Shown one piece after another: positions 9,806 through 20,747 of a stretch of DNA of 64,000 nt. The notes beneath the pieces are model-generated. The model was not told the origin of the DNA. It was given only the letters and a program-made list of their open reading frames with translations, and ran no database searches. Numbering within the stretch: the stretch's first letter is position 1; each line of letters starts with the position of its first letter. Where the stretch lies: NCBI GenBank assembly GCA_032768795.1, contig CP136491.1, positions 124,001-188,000 on the forward strand. The letters run 5' to 3'. The stretch is from Tremella fuciformis (taxonomy: Eukaryota; Basidiomycota; Tremellomycetes; Tremellales; Tremellaceae). The translations under genes and the position numbers were made by a program.

Positions 9806-11461
9806 ATGACCGCCGCTCTGCTCCTCGCCGGCGCAGTTTCCCTGCTCTTGGGCCTCATCCGCCGCTTCCTCGTCGCCAAACCCCTCCCCGGCATCCCGTA
9901 CAGCAAGACGAGCTACTGGTTCCCCGCGGGCGACATGGGTTCCCTCGGCGTGCACTTCCTCCGCACCCAGGAGTTCTTCAACTGGCTCGGTCTGCGCTGC
10001 ACCTCGCTCAACTCGCCCATCGTCCAGCTCTTCATCCCCTCCTTTTCGCGGCACCGCCCTGTCGTCGTCATTGCCCACCTGCCCACTGTCGACGACATCT
10101 GCAATCGGCGCACGCGCGAGTTTGACCGTGGATCCATCTACAAGTTCTGGTTCGACGTCATGGCGCCCCACGCGACGATCTCTATGAAGACAAGCGACAG
10201 GAGTTTCAAGGAGCAGCGCCGCATCTGGAATGGCATCACCAGTCCGGCCTTCATGGAGGCTGTCACTGAGCCCGTATTCTACGACCATATCGCGACTCTT
10301 GTCAAGCTCTGGCAGGCAAAGGCGCGGCTTGCCCCAGGTTCAGCCTTCAGTGCGGGAGAGGACCTGCTGCATGTCGCTCTGGATGGGATCTGGCGCACTC
10401 TCCTCGGTTCTGAGCTTGGCATGCTCGAGGTCGAGCTTCACAGCCTCGCGCAACCCACAGTGGACAATGGCGAGGCGAGATTCCCCCACCCGCACTACCC
10501 CAGCGAGTATCGTCACCTCCGTACCGCCATCACCTGCATGGTCTGGGTCACCACGGGCATCTCACCCATCCTCTACACCACCATCTTCAATGTCTCTGGC
10601 GTCCTCCGTCGGGCCCTCGCTGGCCTCCACGCCTCGCTCGACAAGGCCATCGATGACTCGCGCTCGTACGCCGAGACCGGCGGACCCGTCAGAGACCTCC
10701 TCGACCTCGTCTTCCAGCGCTCGGCCGCTCAGCTCGAGCAGACCGACGACAGTCTCAGCCGCGACAACCTTCGTTCCGAGATCCTCGAGCTGCTGGTCAC
10801 TGGACACGAGAGCACAGGCAACGCCAGCAGCTGGGCTCTCAAGCTGCTGTCCGACAATCCCGAGGCACAAGAGAAGCTGCGCTCCATCGTGCAGAAACGG
10901 TTCCCTGGGTGCTCCGCCACCAACCTCCCTTCTTGCGCAGAGATCACCGCCGCCAGCATCCCGTACCTCGACGCCACCGTCGCCGAAGTCCTGCGTGCTT
11001 CGTGCTCAGGGTCCATCTCGTTCCGCGAGACCACCGTCGACTGCCAAGTCATGGGCCACGTCTTGCCCGCCGGCACGCCCGTCGCACTCGTCGCCAACGG
11101 CCCCTCTTATGCGACTGGCGGCGTCTCCTACCTCGCCAAAGTCGATCTCGGCTCGGCGAGGGCAAAGTTCCAGCGCGGCGAGTGGGATGGCACTCATCCC
11201 ATGGACCGTTTCATGCCGGAGCGATGGCTCGCAGAGGACGGGTCGTTCAGCTGGGAAGCCGGACCCAACTTGCCGTTCATGACGGGCGTCCGGGGCTGTG
11301 TTGGGCGCAAGGTCGCCCTGGCCGAGCTGAAGATGATCCTCATCATGCTTCTGCTCAGCTTCCGCTTTCCGCAGCTTGATCCACGACTGAGCAAGTACAG
11401 CTCGTACGACTCGTTTACGCGCCAGCCTACATGCTGCTATGTCCGCCCAGAGATCCTGTAG
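9806..11461 (+). CDS. Cytochrome P450 monooxygenase, intronless
   Basis: 551 residues. An N-terminal membrane anchor (MTAALLLAGAVSLLLGLI) and basic turn precede a Pro-rich hinge (KPLPGIPY). The I-helix oxygen-activation motif is TGHEST (about 332-337), the K-helix ExxR is EVLR (394-397), and the heme-ligand loop is FMTGVRGCVGRK with Cys about 498. It therefore looks like a complete microsomal P450. No splice signals are needed, which is unusual here because most neighbours have several short introns. The start is the first ATG that gives the anchor. Divergent placement beside the ketolase-like gene suggests joint regulation and possibly successive oxidation of one isoprenoid substrate. That link is inference; the CYP family is not assigned. 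Confidence 0.92.
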   Translation: MTAALLLAGAVSLLLGLIRRFLVAKPLPGIPYSKTSYWFPAGDMGSLGVHFLRTQEFFNWLGLRCTSLNSPIVQLFIPSFSRHRPVVVIAHLPTVDDICNRRTREFDRGSIYKFWFDVMAPHATISMKTSDRSFKEQRRIWNGITSPAFMEAVTEPVFYDHIATLVKLWQAKARLAPGSAFSAGEDLLHVALDGIWRTLLGSELGMLEVELHSLAQPTVDNGEARFPHPHYPSEYRHLRTAITCMVWVTTGISPILYTTIFNVSGVLRRALAGLHASLDKAIDDSRSYAETGGPVRDLLDLVFQRSAAQLEQTDDSLSRDNLRSEILELLVTGHESTGNASSWALKLLSDNPEAQEKLRSIVQKRFPGCSATNLPSCAEITAASIPYLDATVAEVLRASCSGSISFRETTVDCQVMGHVLPAGTPVALVANGPSYATGGVSYLAKVDLGSARAKFQRGEWDGTHPMDRFMPERWLAEDGSFSWEAGPNLPFMTGVRGCVGRKVALAELKMILIMLLLSFRFPQLDPRLSKYSSYDSFTRQPTCCYVRPEIL

Positions 11462-11783
11462 CTATGCCTTTCCCCTGTTGACGACCAATCACGATGCACA
11501 TAGCCTGCACAATATCGTTGCTATCTCGCCAGTCTACACCTGTCGGAAGCTGCTCCGTACATTCTTCTTCAGCGTCAAGTCCGCGCCTTCAGTAGTGTGA
11601 TATGCTTCGGAACAGCTACGCTACTGACACACAGCAGTCGGAAGACGCACTGTGAGTATCACTTCCGACCTGCATGCCAGCTGGACGAAATCTTATCTCC
11701 CGCGCGCAGGCGTATGTAGGTCGGATATAGCCCGGTTCGAGATGATACGCCGCCTCTTGGCACGCCGTCGTCTCGTCGCTGCT

Positions 11784-11792
11784 GTATATATC
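11784..11792 (+). promoter_or_regulatory. TATA-like element of the sugar transporter
   Basis: GTATATATC lies about 60-70 bp before the ATG at 11852, a usual distance for a fungal TATA box with a short leader. Confidence 0.4.
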
Positions 11793-11851
11793 TACATGCC
11801 AATTGGCAGGCATGGCATGCACTCGCACACACGACTCGCCAGCAGCTAGCC

Positions 11852-13567
11852 ATGTCCATCTACAGCGGTATCACCCGCAAGGGGTACCTCACGATGCTCC
11901 TCGCGTCGTTCGGGGCCATCCTCTACGCAAGTCCTCCCGAGAGCACCAAGAGGAAGCTGACGCCCAGGGCTTCGACAACGGCTGGTGGGGCACCGTCCTC
12001 GGTGAACAGGCCTTCCTCTGTGCGTACGGCACCGCGACGACCACCAAGGGCGTCACCAAGTGCAGCCTCTCCACGCCGCAGCAGTCGGCCGGCACGGGCG
12101 TCGGGCCCGCCGGCGTCATCATCGGCTGTATCCTCTCCATCTACGTCCAAGAGTACCTCGGCCGGCGACACGGCCTCGAGTTCACCGCCGGCGTCTCCCT
12201 CGTCGGCATCCTCATCGAGATGACCTCTGCCACGGGCTCTCACGCGCGCTACTGGCAGTTTGTCGCCGGCAAGACGATCAACGCCGTCGCCATGGGCCTC
12301 ACGGCCAACATCGTCCCCATCTACCTCGCCGAGACGTCCACCCCGCGCGCCCGCGGCTTCGTCGTCAGCATGTACCAGGTCATCCAGATTGTCGGCATTG
12401 TCCTCTCTGCCGCGTGCGTGTATGGCATCAGCGGCCGCACCACCAAGTCGGCGTACCTGGTGCCGATGGGCATCCAGGCCATCGCGCCGGGCCTGATGCT
12501 CGCCTCGAGCCCGTTCATCCCAGAATCCCCGCGGTGGCTCGTGTGGAAGGGGTAAGCTACTTCACCAGGTCGGGAGAGGAGCTGATGTGCAGGCGCAAGG
12601 ACGAGGCGATCCGCTCTGCCACGATCCTCTTCTCCACCCCCGACAACGCCTTTGACCCCGTCGACTACTGCACCAAGCTCGAGCTCGCCTTTGAAGAGGA
12701 GAAGCGCAAGCACGCCGCCGACAACTGGGTCGACCTCTTCCGGCAGCCCGACCTGCGCCGCGTCCTCATCGCCGTCGGCGTCCAGTCGCTGCAGCACGCG
12801 CAGGGCGGGACATACATGACCAACTACGTCGTCTCGTTCCTCAAGGGCATCGGCGTCGTCGAGTACTACCCCATCATCATCGCGCTCGACTGCGTCTACC
12901 TCGTCGCCGTCGGCACGGGCTACTTCCTCCCCGACATGGTCGGCCGCCGCCGGCTGCTCATCAGCACTTCGGCCCTCTGCGCCGTCGGCATGATCGTCAC
13001 TGCCGCGCTCGTCACCGCGTACCCCGTGCCCGGCTCGGCGGTCAAGAAGCTCTCTATTGGCTTGATTTTTATTTGGGAGTGGTTCTTTGGCGTGCAGTCC
13101 CCGTTGGTGTGGATCCTCACTGCCGAGACGGCGCCGACCAAGAACCGCGAGCGCGCGCTGGCCATGGCAACCTTTGGCGGCTTTGGCGTCTCGCTCATCA
13201 TCACCTTTGTCTCGCCCTATATCCAGAACGCGGGATATGGTGGTCTCGGATCCAAGATTGGGTTCTTGTGGGGCGCATTCAGTGTCATCATGGTGCCGTT
13301 CACCTACTTCTTCGTCCCAGGCAGGTCTTCCCTTGTGGCTGTGGGCCACTCTGACCCGCAGAACTCAAAGGGTACAGCCTCGAGCAGATCGACTACCTCT
13401 TTGCGGAGCGCGTGTCGGCTCGCAAAATGGGCTCGTATCAGTTCCGCGACGACATTCTCGCTACCAAGGCCGACGACGACGTTGAGGGAGACGAAAAGGC
13501 GGACAAGGAGGAAGAGGCGTTCACGCGGGTCGAGCAGGTGTCGTCGGTCCTGCCTGAGCGGCAGTAA
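11852..13567 (+). CDS. MFS sugar transporter (hexose/pentose/polyol type)
   Basis: Exons are 11852-11926, 11968-12551, 12593-13320 and 13362-13567, giving about 530 residues. Family signatures are GFDNGWWG at the first helix, LGRRHG, PIYLAETSTPRARG, the SPRWLVWKGR motif, VGRRRLL, ILTAETAPTKNRERA and the C-terminal PELKGYSLEQIDYLF, matching sugar porters with 12 helices. Introns 1 and 3 (11927-11967, 13321-13361) use GC-AG borders (GCAAGT and GCAGGT donors). Only these borders restore the GFDNGWWG and PELKGYSLEQID motifs, so the call is firm. The long acidic tail is cytoplasmic. It converges on the ribulokinase-like gene, and the nearby kinase and polyol dehydrogenase suggest a pentose or polyol as cargo; that substrate is inference. 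Confidence 0.9.
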
Positions 13568-13740
13568 CAGTAGAACGAGCGCCACGAGGTGTCCGTGAGT
13601 GGGGCGGGCCCAGGGTCAGATTGGTCACCTTCTCAGCGGGTGTTGGTAGGCAGCGGGACGGGAGGGATTGTCAGCAGGTTGGAGGTTGTCAGCGTTGAAA
13701 GTCGTTAAGGATGCATTTTGTGAACCTGAACCTGAATCGC

Positions 13741-15306
13741 CTACACCGCGCTCGCCGTCTGGCGTATCACATGGAGCGCCTCCCGCGTGTCCTTCTCCCC
13801 GAGCAGCCTGTACGCGCGATACAGCTCGTCGTACACCCGCGAGCTCGCCTCGTCCGGGCGGTACACCTTGCCCGTCGTCGCGCCGTACTTGTCCGCGCCC
13901 GCCTGGAAGTCGGCCACAACGCCCGCTGCCACCGCGCCATGTATCGCCGCGCCGCGCGCCGTCGGGTTCGCCACGTCCGGCACCTGCACCTCGCGGCCCA
14001 TCACGTCGGCCATAATCTGCACCAGCAGCGGGTTGCGCTGCGCCAGCCCCGACGTCAGCACCACGCGCTTGACGCGCCCGTCGCCGCACCGCTCGAGGAT
14101 GAAGCGCGCGCCGTAGCATACCGACTCGACGAGCGCGCGATAGATGCCCGCGGCCGTCGTGCCCATCGTCAGGCCCGCCAGCACGCCCGAGAGGCTCGAG
14201 TCGCCGTGCGGGACGCGGTTGCCGGACCACCAGTCGAGCGCGACCAGGTGGTTCGACCCGGGCTTGAGCGCCGCCGCCTCGTCGTTGTACAGCTTGAAGT
14301 TGGTCGACGGGTCGTCGGACCGGGGAAAGGTGCGCACAAACCACGATAGCATGTCGCCGAAGCCGGCCTGGCCGGCCTCCCAGCACCACAGGCGCGGCAG
14401 CGCCGCGTCGCGCGCCATCGACTCGAGGCCGTTCAGCGGCCGCTCGACGTCGTCCACCAGCAGGAACACGGCCGACGTGCCGAGCGCGCCTACGAGCGTG
14501 CCGGGCGTCGTGCCACCCACAGAGGGCAGCACGACGTGCGAGTCGATGACGGCCACGGCGACGGCGGGCGCGCCCTGCACGCCCGTGCGCTCGGCCCACT
14601 GCGCGGTCAGGCGACCCGCTGCGTGGCCCACGGGGAAGGGGCCCGCGCCTGCGTCCCCGCGCCGCTGCGCGAGGCCGGGCGACATGGGCGGGTAGCCCGC
14701 CGAGTGGTCATAGTGCATCTTGTACGACGCAAAGTCTTTGCTGCGCGCCTCGACGCCCGTCAACTGCCACACGAGCCAGTCGCCGCCTTCGATCCACCGC
14801 GCCGTCTCGCCCCATGTCGCGGGGTCCTCGCGCTCCACCTGCGCCGCCTTGGCCATCGCCCACTCGCCCGACAGCCGCCCGCCACAGTGATCGAGCCACT
14901 TCTCCCCCTTGTCGCGCACGCTCGCGTTGATCGCGTCGGCATACGGCTGTGCCGCCGCGTGCTTCCACAGCTTGACGTACGCGTGCGGTCGCGAGGGGTA
15001 CAGTTCCGACAAAGCCCGCCCGTCCGCCGTTGCGGGCAGGGGCGACGAGGCCGTAAAGTCCAGTCCGATCCCTGCTACTTCTCTGCCTCTGGCGATGGTG
15101 CCGAGTATGTCGACGGCCGCCTCGACGTAGTCGGCCGCATCTTGCAGCGCGTACCCCACGGGCAGCGGGGTCCCGTCTGGCAGTCGCCCAGTGATCACCC
15201 CGTGGCGGTAGGGGTGGACGTGGTGCGCGACCTCGGCGCCGTCAGCGTCGATCAGCACCCCGCGCGCCGACTCGGTCCCAAAGTCGAGCCCGACGATGAA
15301 GGCCAT
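13741..15306 (-). CDS. FGGY carbohydrate kinase, ribulokinase-like
   Basis: 521 residues in one exon. The N-terminal ATPase half opens MAFIVGLDFGTESARGVL (phosphate-1 motif). The C-terminal half has LDWWSGNR, LTMGTTAAGIYRALVESV and TSGLAQRNPLLVQIMADVMG, followed by NPTARGAAIHGAVAAG. These match L/D-ribulokinases, which phosphorylate ribulose at O5. The start chosen is the ATG directly before the ATPase strand; an in-frame extension upstream adds no conserved sequence. Fungal pentose catabolism usually runs through xylulokinase, so a ribulokinase-type enzyme, intronless and GC-rich, points to arabitol or ribitol use and may be of bacterial origin. The polyol dehydrogenase at 17964 could supply ribulose. 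Substrate and origin are inferred. Confidence 0.88.
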   Translation of the reverse strand: MAFIVGLDFGTESARGVLIDADGAEVAHHVHPYRHGVITGRLPDGTPLPVGYALQDAADYVEAAVDILGTIARGREVAGIGLDFTASSPLPATADGRALSELYPSRPHAYVKLWKHAAAQPYADAINASVRDKGEKWLDHCGGRLSGEWAMAKAAQVEREDPATWGETARWIEGGDWLVWQLTGVEARSKDFASYKMHYDHSAGYPPMSPGLAQRRGDAGAGPFPVGHAAGRLTAQWAERTGVQGAPAVAVAVIDSHVVLPSVGGTTPGTLVGALGTSAVFLLVDDVERPLNGLESMARDAALPRLWCWEAGQAGFGDMLSWFVRTFPRSDDPSTNFKLYNDEAAALKPGSNHLVALDWWSGNRVPHGDSSLSGVLAGLTMGTTAAGIYRALVESVCYGARFILERCGDGRVKRVVLTSGLAQRNPLLVQIMADVMGREVQVPDVANPTARGAAIHGAVAAGVVADFQAGADKYGATTGKVYRPDEASSRVYDELYRAYRLLGEKDTREALHVIRQTASAV

Positions 15307-15462
15307 GGTGTGTGGCAGTGAGGCAACAACACCGAAATTCATGTGATGTCCGGACTTTATCCGTAGTTCATCATAAATCAGCCACACCATGCCATCGCAT
15401 AGCTCGTGTAGCTCGGTACAGAGACGCGAGCACAGCCAAGCCCATCTACAACACCCAAGTGC

Positions 15463-17351
15463 TCAACGGCGCATGAACTTGAGCTCTATGAAACGGAAAA
15501 CCGGGTACACGATGGCGCACGCCGCCATGGCCATTTCGAAGCCCACATCGCCACCGTAGGGGTCCGCGCTGCCTCCAACGAGCTTGCCAACGGGGCCAAT
15601 GAACCAGACCTGGGCCATACCGAGAACCGCCATACCAGCTGAAATCAGGCCCGCACCGATGGCTGCGAAGGAAACAGGTAGAAGATCGGAGCGGTTCCAT
15701 GTTTCGGCGGCACGGTAGTTGTCAAAGTTGCCCTTGCGGAAGATGAAGTGTTCCTCGAGGACGACTGTGGCGTAGATGGCGAGCCAGTAGCCGAGAACGT
15801 TGAGGAAGTTCTCGAGCGACGAGGAGAAGTGAGAAGCGCCGACGATGGCAAGAGGAATGTAAATGGCGGTGATGAAGAAGGGCCAGATGAGGCGGGGAAG
15901 GGAAGCGAGCCAGACGGAGATGACCGAAATGGACATGCCCATGGAGTAGACGTTGATACTGGACGTCAGCGCCGAGCACGGCGGGCACCATTGGACGCTT
16001 CTGCGGCTCTCCAAGCCGCAGTAAATAGGAAAGTAGCTCACATGTTGTTCGCCACAACGGACAAGACCAGGAGGAAGATGAAAAATTTGCCTCCGTTGCC
16101 CATTGCGCCCACCAAAACCGAGTATAGCAACCCACCCAGCTCGTGCTCCTCGTAGTTGTCGTACCAGTCGGACACCGACTCGTTGGACAGGGCGGCGCAG
16201 CCGACAGCCGCGCCGAGCCACATGACGAGCACGGTGGGCAGGATCAGCCCAAGGTAGGTCCACGCAAACACCTTCCAGCTCTTGGCGTCGTGGGGCATGT
16301 ACACGTTGTAGTCGGACGCGAGGGACGACCAGCCGATGGTGAAGCCAAAGATGGCGCCGCCAAAGGACAAGACGCTCGCGGCCTCGGCCTGCCCCACCGG
16401 CATCGGGAGCGAGATGAGGTGCTTGGCCGACACGCCGAGCATCACGAGGAAGGTGATGGCGGTCGGGATCCACGAGTACGACTCGTACCTGTGCACAATC
16501 TTGTACCCGAACAGGCCCACGGCGAGCGTCGCAACGGCGAGCACGACGACGCCGGCCGCGGCCGAGATCTTCCAGTCGGACACGGCCTCGAGGGCCTGCG
16601 CGCCCCCGATGGTGTTGACGACGGACCACCCGACGCAGGCGATGCAGTTGAGCAGCGCGACGAGCTTGGCGCCGTACCAGCCCCACGAGAACCGCGTCAC
16701 GGTCATCTGGCGCAGGCCCAGCTTGGGGCCAAAGGTGGACATGAAGGCGGTGATGGCGGCGGCGAAGGCGTTGAAGAAGAGGATGGTGAGCATCGAGTCG
16801 CCCAGGTTCATGTAGAACGTGAGGGGGCCGAGGATGCCGAGCCCAAAGGTGGGCAGGACGGTGTTGGCCGCGAGCCAGATGAGCGTGTTGCCGTAGAGGC
16901 GGTGGTCGGTGCGGGCGTTCTCGGGCACGCGCTCGATACCGCGCTGCATTCAGTCAGCGCTGCCTCTTGTACTGCGGGCCGGCGGGGAGCTCACCGTCTC
17001 GATGCCCAACTTCCTCTCGAGCTTCTGGTTGATGGCGTCAAACTTTGCCCACACGCCCTCGGCGGCGTGGTGGTCGCCCTTGCCGTCGTACACGTTGGGG
17101 TTGTGGTGGGGCACATTGTCGAGCTCGTCGACGGCGACGCCCTGGCTCGACGGCGCCTGGTAGTCGCCCTTTTCGAGGTCGGTCTTGTCCATGGTGCTGG
17201 TGGGCGTGGCTCTGCGAAAGAGTTTACTCCACTTGTTGGTGGGGGTGGTGGCTGCAGGTGCAGGAGGTGTTTTAGAGGACGAGGATGTGGATGCGGACGA
17301 GGAGGATGCTGGGATGTGTGGAGCGTCCTTATCTACCTGTGGGAGAGACAT
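15463..17351 (-). CDS. NCS1 purine-cytosine permease family transporter
   Basis: Exons are 17351-16995, 16943-16042 and 15958-15463, about 584 residues. A Ser/Thr-rich cytosolic N-terminus of about 100 residues precedes the NCS1 core: RGIERVPENARTD, then NTLIWLAANTVLPTFGLGIL, repeated hydrophobic helices, SSLASDYNVYMP, and, after splicing intron 2 (15959-16041), VVANNIINVYSMG, where the VANNI-N-YS motif is typical of Fcy2-type permeases. The family imports cytosine, purines or related nucleobases with protons. The first intron (16944-16994) follows KLGIET. The ATG at 17351 is the first in frame. The location between a kinase and a polyol dehydrogenase could be coincidence, or the permease may serve a nucleoside-derived ribose route; neither can be decided. 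Confidence 0.9.
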
Positions 17352-17963
17352 GGTCTTCCGCGCTCGTCGCACTTTTTTCTGGATTGGGCAGACGGCAGAA
17401 GGGGAAGAGCGATCTTATCGGTGCTGTCACTCCACCTCTGTGGCCAGTAGCCAGTCACGCTACGCTGTAGCCAGCCAGTGGCAGCTTGCATCGAAATTTT
17501 GGCACTGTCTAGAGCTTGTTCGGCCCCGGCCAGAGTGGACCAAGAGGGCAGGAAGGCACAAGAGAAGAGGAGAAACTGTACCATGTGGGTCTGCTCTATT
17601 CCCCGCGGGACCCTAACTCGTCTGCTTCTCTGCTTCTCTTCTCTTGCTGCTTCCTTCCTCTTGGTCTCCCGTTACCTTATATCCCTTGCAAGCTTGGCGC
17701 CCGACACACGCGGACCCACCCAACGTCACAGAGATAAGCCCTAGACCTCCTCAAGCGAGACTCTGATACGGATCATTGACTGAGACTAACTGCTTGCTGC
17801 TTGCTTCAGTGACTACCTGCCGTACACCCCACCAGCCAATCAGCTGCTGCTCTCGACTCTCCGCTCCAAGCGTATCTCCACCCCTCCTCCTGTTATTCCG
17901 GACCGTCAATCATGACCTTGATCACCATCTACACGTCAGCATCAGCACTGATCCTGCACGCGA
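17352..17963. other. Upstream region of the permease
   Basis: About 600 bp between the permease start and the stop of the next minus-strand gene. It is pyrimidine-rich on the plus strand around 17590-17700 and again near 17870-17900. No coding frame looks real. Confidence 0.5.
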
Positions 17964-19271
17964 TCATCGCATGGCAGTAGTCACCTTGCCAGACCCGTCC
18001 CTGCCCCTCTTGGCAGTCTCAAACGCCTCGTCTATATCCTTGAACTTGTATCGCTGCGTGACGAACCCATCCAGGTCCACCAGCCCCCGCTCGACGAGCG
18101 AGATGGCAAGCGGGTACGCGCGCGGGCCGTACCGCACCGACCCCTTGATCACCAGCTGCTTATTGATGACTTGGGCGAGCGGGAACGCGCTCATGGGCGA
18201 GACCGACCAGCCCACCTGCACATGCGTCCCCCTGCTGCTCAGCCTCGTCCCCCGTCTACTCTGCAGCTGCAGCTTCGCTGCAGCCACTCACCCAGGTTTG
18301 AGGATGTGCAGGCTGAGCCCGAGACACGATGCCGCGCCCGAGGCTTCTATGCACAGATCCGCGCCCTGCTCCACCCCCTCCATGTGCAGAGCGGCGCGCA
18401 TCTCCCCCGCCGCCCGCGCGAGGTAAGCGTCCACCGCCTCGTCGCCGCCTTTGGCAGGCTGCTATCAGCTGCAGCCCCAGCGCGACAGAGGGCGCAGTTG
18501 TCTTCGACGCCCAGAATAGGGCTCACCGGCGTGAACACATCATGCGCAAACCTGCCCCGCCCCTCATCTTTCGCAAACGCCAGCCGCTCCGCACTGATAT
18601 CCACAGCGACCACGCGCGCCGCCCCCAGCGCCCGCGCCACCGCCATGCTCATAATTCCCACCGGCCCCGCGCCAAACACCACCACCACGTCGCCCGACCG
18701 CGCCGCCCCCTGCAGCGCGACCGCCTGGCACCCCACCGCCAACGGCTCCATCAGCGCGCCCGTCTCTAGCGTCGCGCACGCCGGCAGGACGTGGCACATG
18801 TCCGCCGGCACGGCAAAGTACCGCGCCAGCGTGCCGTACGGCCCCGGCGGGTCAGACGTGAAGTTGCACCCCGTGCACACGTCGTAGTGCCCGTTGCGAC
18901 ACTGCGTGCACACCCTGCACACCCGGTCGGGCTCCACCGCCACCCTGTCTCCCAGCTTGACCCCTGCCCCGGACGCCTTGGCGCCCAGGCGCACGACGAT
19001 GCCGCTGCTCTCGTGCCCGAGGCACATGGGCCGCGTGACGATCGCGTCCCCGATCCGGCCGTGCGTCAGCAGGTGCACGTCGGACCCGCAGATCCCCGTC
19101 TTGGTAATCTGCACCAGCGCCTCGTCGTCCTGCAGCGGCGGCAGGGCGACCTGCGTGTGCGTTAGCACTACTCCGAGTTGTATAGCAGAGTCGGCGGCTC
19201 ACCTGCTCCACGCTGGCATCGTTGATCTTGCGAAGCATGAAGCTGGGGTTGTCCCTCAGAGGCTGCTCCAT
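17964..19271 (-). CDS. Zinc-dependent polyol dehydrogenase (sorbitol/arabinitol DH-like MDR)
   Basis: Exons are 19271-19203, 19150-18527, 18458-18292 and 18231-17964, about 375 residues. Catalytic zinc region TGICGSDVHLL, then GHESSGIV with the second ligand and EP in GALMEPLAV. The structural zinc lobe has four Cys within CRVCTQCRNGHYDVC. The Rossmann motif is VFGAGPVGIMS, and an Asp at the end of the second strand (VVAVDIS) favours NAD+. After the third intron the product continues KPGGTHVQVGW, another family signature. MDR enzymes of this type oxidise sorbitol, xylitol or L-arabinitol to ketoses. With the transporter and ribulokinase-like kinase close by, an arabitol/ribitol route is a reasonable guess. 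Exact substrate is unresolved. Confidence 0.9.
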
Positions 19272-20747
19272 CTTGTGTCGGTATTGTGACTGTCACCCGC
19301 CGTACTCCTGCTCTGTCTCTGTCTTATGCTTCGATACTGCATCTCTGCGTTTACCCGCTTCTGCAGAAAACGCGTCCCACTCGTTCTCGTCGCTCGCTGC
19401 CCAAGAGGAATAACCGACTCTGCCGAGCCGCCGCATTTTGCCCATTGCTGCATGCGCTACTTGCTGCAAGCCGCCGGCGGTCCGAGCGGTCGTCCACTTC
19501 GACGACTTGCACACAACGTGTCATGACTCGTACATAGACCACAGTATGTTCAACGAAGGACCACAGCGGTGGCCGGCCCGCGGGTCCGGACACCGAGCAG
19601 AGACGAGTGACCCTGAGTACAATAGGGGGAAGCGGGAAGCGCGACCCCGTTTCCAACCTACGCATCTCTGCATTGTCCTTTCTTTCTTGGCTAGCTACGG
19701 CTGTGGCTATGCACCCCGACACGACAGCGGCGGCCGTGAGCACGGTCCTCTGCAATGCTAGGCCAAACATAGGAAGCAGGCACCATGGGCAAGTTTGTCC
19801 GGGCGATCTGTGAGTCCCTCTCCGCTCCTCCGGTCCTGGGCTCGCTCATGTTCCACAGCGGCAGCGAAGAGCAGAACGGAGAAGGCTTCGACTCACGGAC
19901 CTCACATCTGACACGAAACACCCGCTTCCAATATCCACTCTCTTTGTCCTGCTCTGCTCCACATCTCTTCGCTGCTACTCTTCCAGAGCCGACGCTGACC
20001 CGCTGACTGTTGACTGTTGACAACGCTGCTGCTCGCTTGACGATGAAACAGGGCAACGAGCCCCCGCGAGCGAGCACCGAGCACCGAGCATCCGTGCAGA
20101 TCCCCCCTTTGCATCTCTATCCATCGCATCTGAAGGTCCACCCTCCTTTGTGGCCTGTGGCCCGTTGTTCTCCTCCTTCTCCGTTTCCCCCTGCTCCACC
20201 ACAGCACACCTCTCCCGCCTAGCCTAGCTCACTTCCCACGCCGCCTGATGCTGATGCTGATGCGTACGAGCCGCTGGCGCTGGCGCTACGGCCCCCCTGA
20301 TCAAAGGCGTCCGTTGCGAACCATGCTGCCCAGCGCAGCGCAGCGGAGAACCGAGCTTCACCCTATTCTTCTCTGACACCCTCCACGAGACAAGACGGGC
20401 AACGACTTGGATTCCTTTTTCAACCCGACTCCCCAACACGCCCCATCATCAACACGCTCTCTCGTCTTGACTTCTCGCATTCCATTATTCTCACCTGCCT
20501 CCTGCTTCTCACTTCTCGTCTCCTTTCAATCTCTCTAGCTTGTTCTGCGATCGGCGCCCGTCCAGCGCAGCCCAAAACCCAGACCCAGGCCCAGACCACC
20601 GCTCACCGCTCACCGAGCTCGCTCGTCGACGCAGACAGAGTCGTACCCCAACCATAGACGTATAGTCCACCCACCACCCACCTTCTTTGACCCCTCCCCT
20701 CCTTCCCTTCACAACTCGCTGTACCCGTTCGTTCGCTCGCTCGCGCC
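19272..20747. other. Long intergenic region before the CPL1-like gene
   Basis: About 1.5 kb holding the promoter of the dehydrogenase on one side and of the secreted-protein gene on the other. The 300 bp before 20748 are strongly pyrimidine-rich, as is common in basidiomycete promoters and leaders. No supportable gene is seen; the open frames are short and antisense to each other. Confidence 0.55.

Noticed and set aside
10230..11282. 350-codon plus-strand frame inside the P450
   Set aside because: Ser/Pro/Arg-rich shifted-frame shadow of the P450, whose heme and I-helix motifs are in the other frame.
12321..13349. 342-codon minus-strand frame across the sugar transporter
   Set aside because: Antisense shadow of a GC-rich gene: Gly/Arg/Asp-rich composition and no motifs, while the plus strand has full transporter signatures.
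13625..14599. 324-codon minus-strand frame inside the ribulokinase-like gene
   Set aside because: Arg/Gly/Ala-rich frame-shifted shadow of the kinase; no independent features.
16143..17450. 435-codon plus-strand frame antisense to the permease
   Set aside because: His/Gly/Val/Asp-rich antisense frame; the permease exons on the minus strand explain the region.
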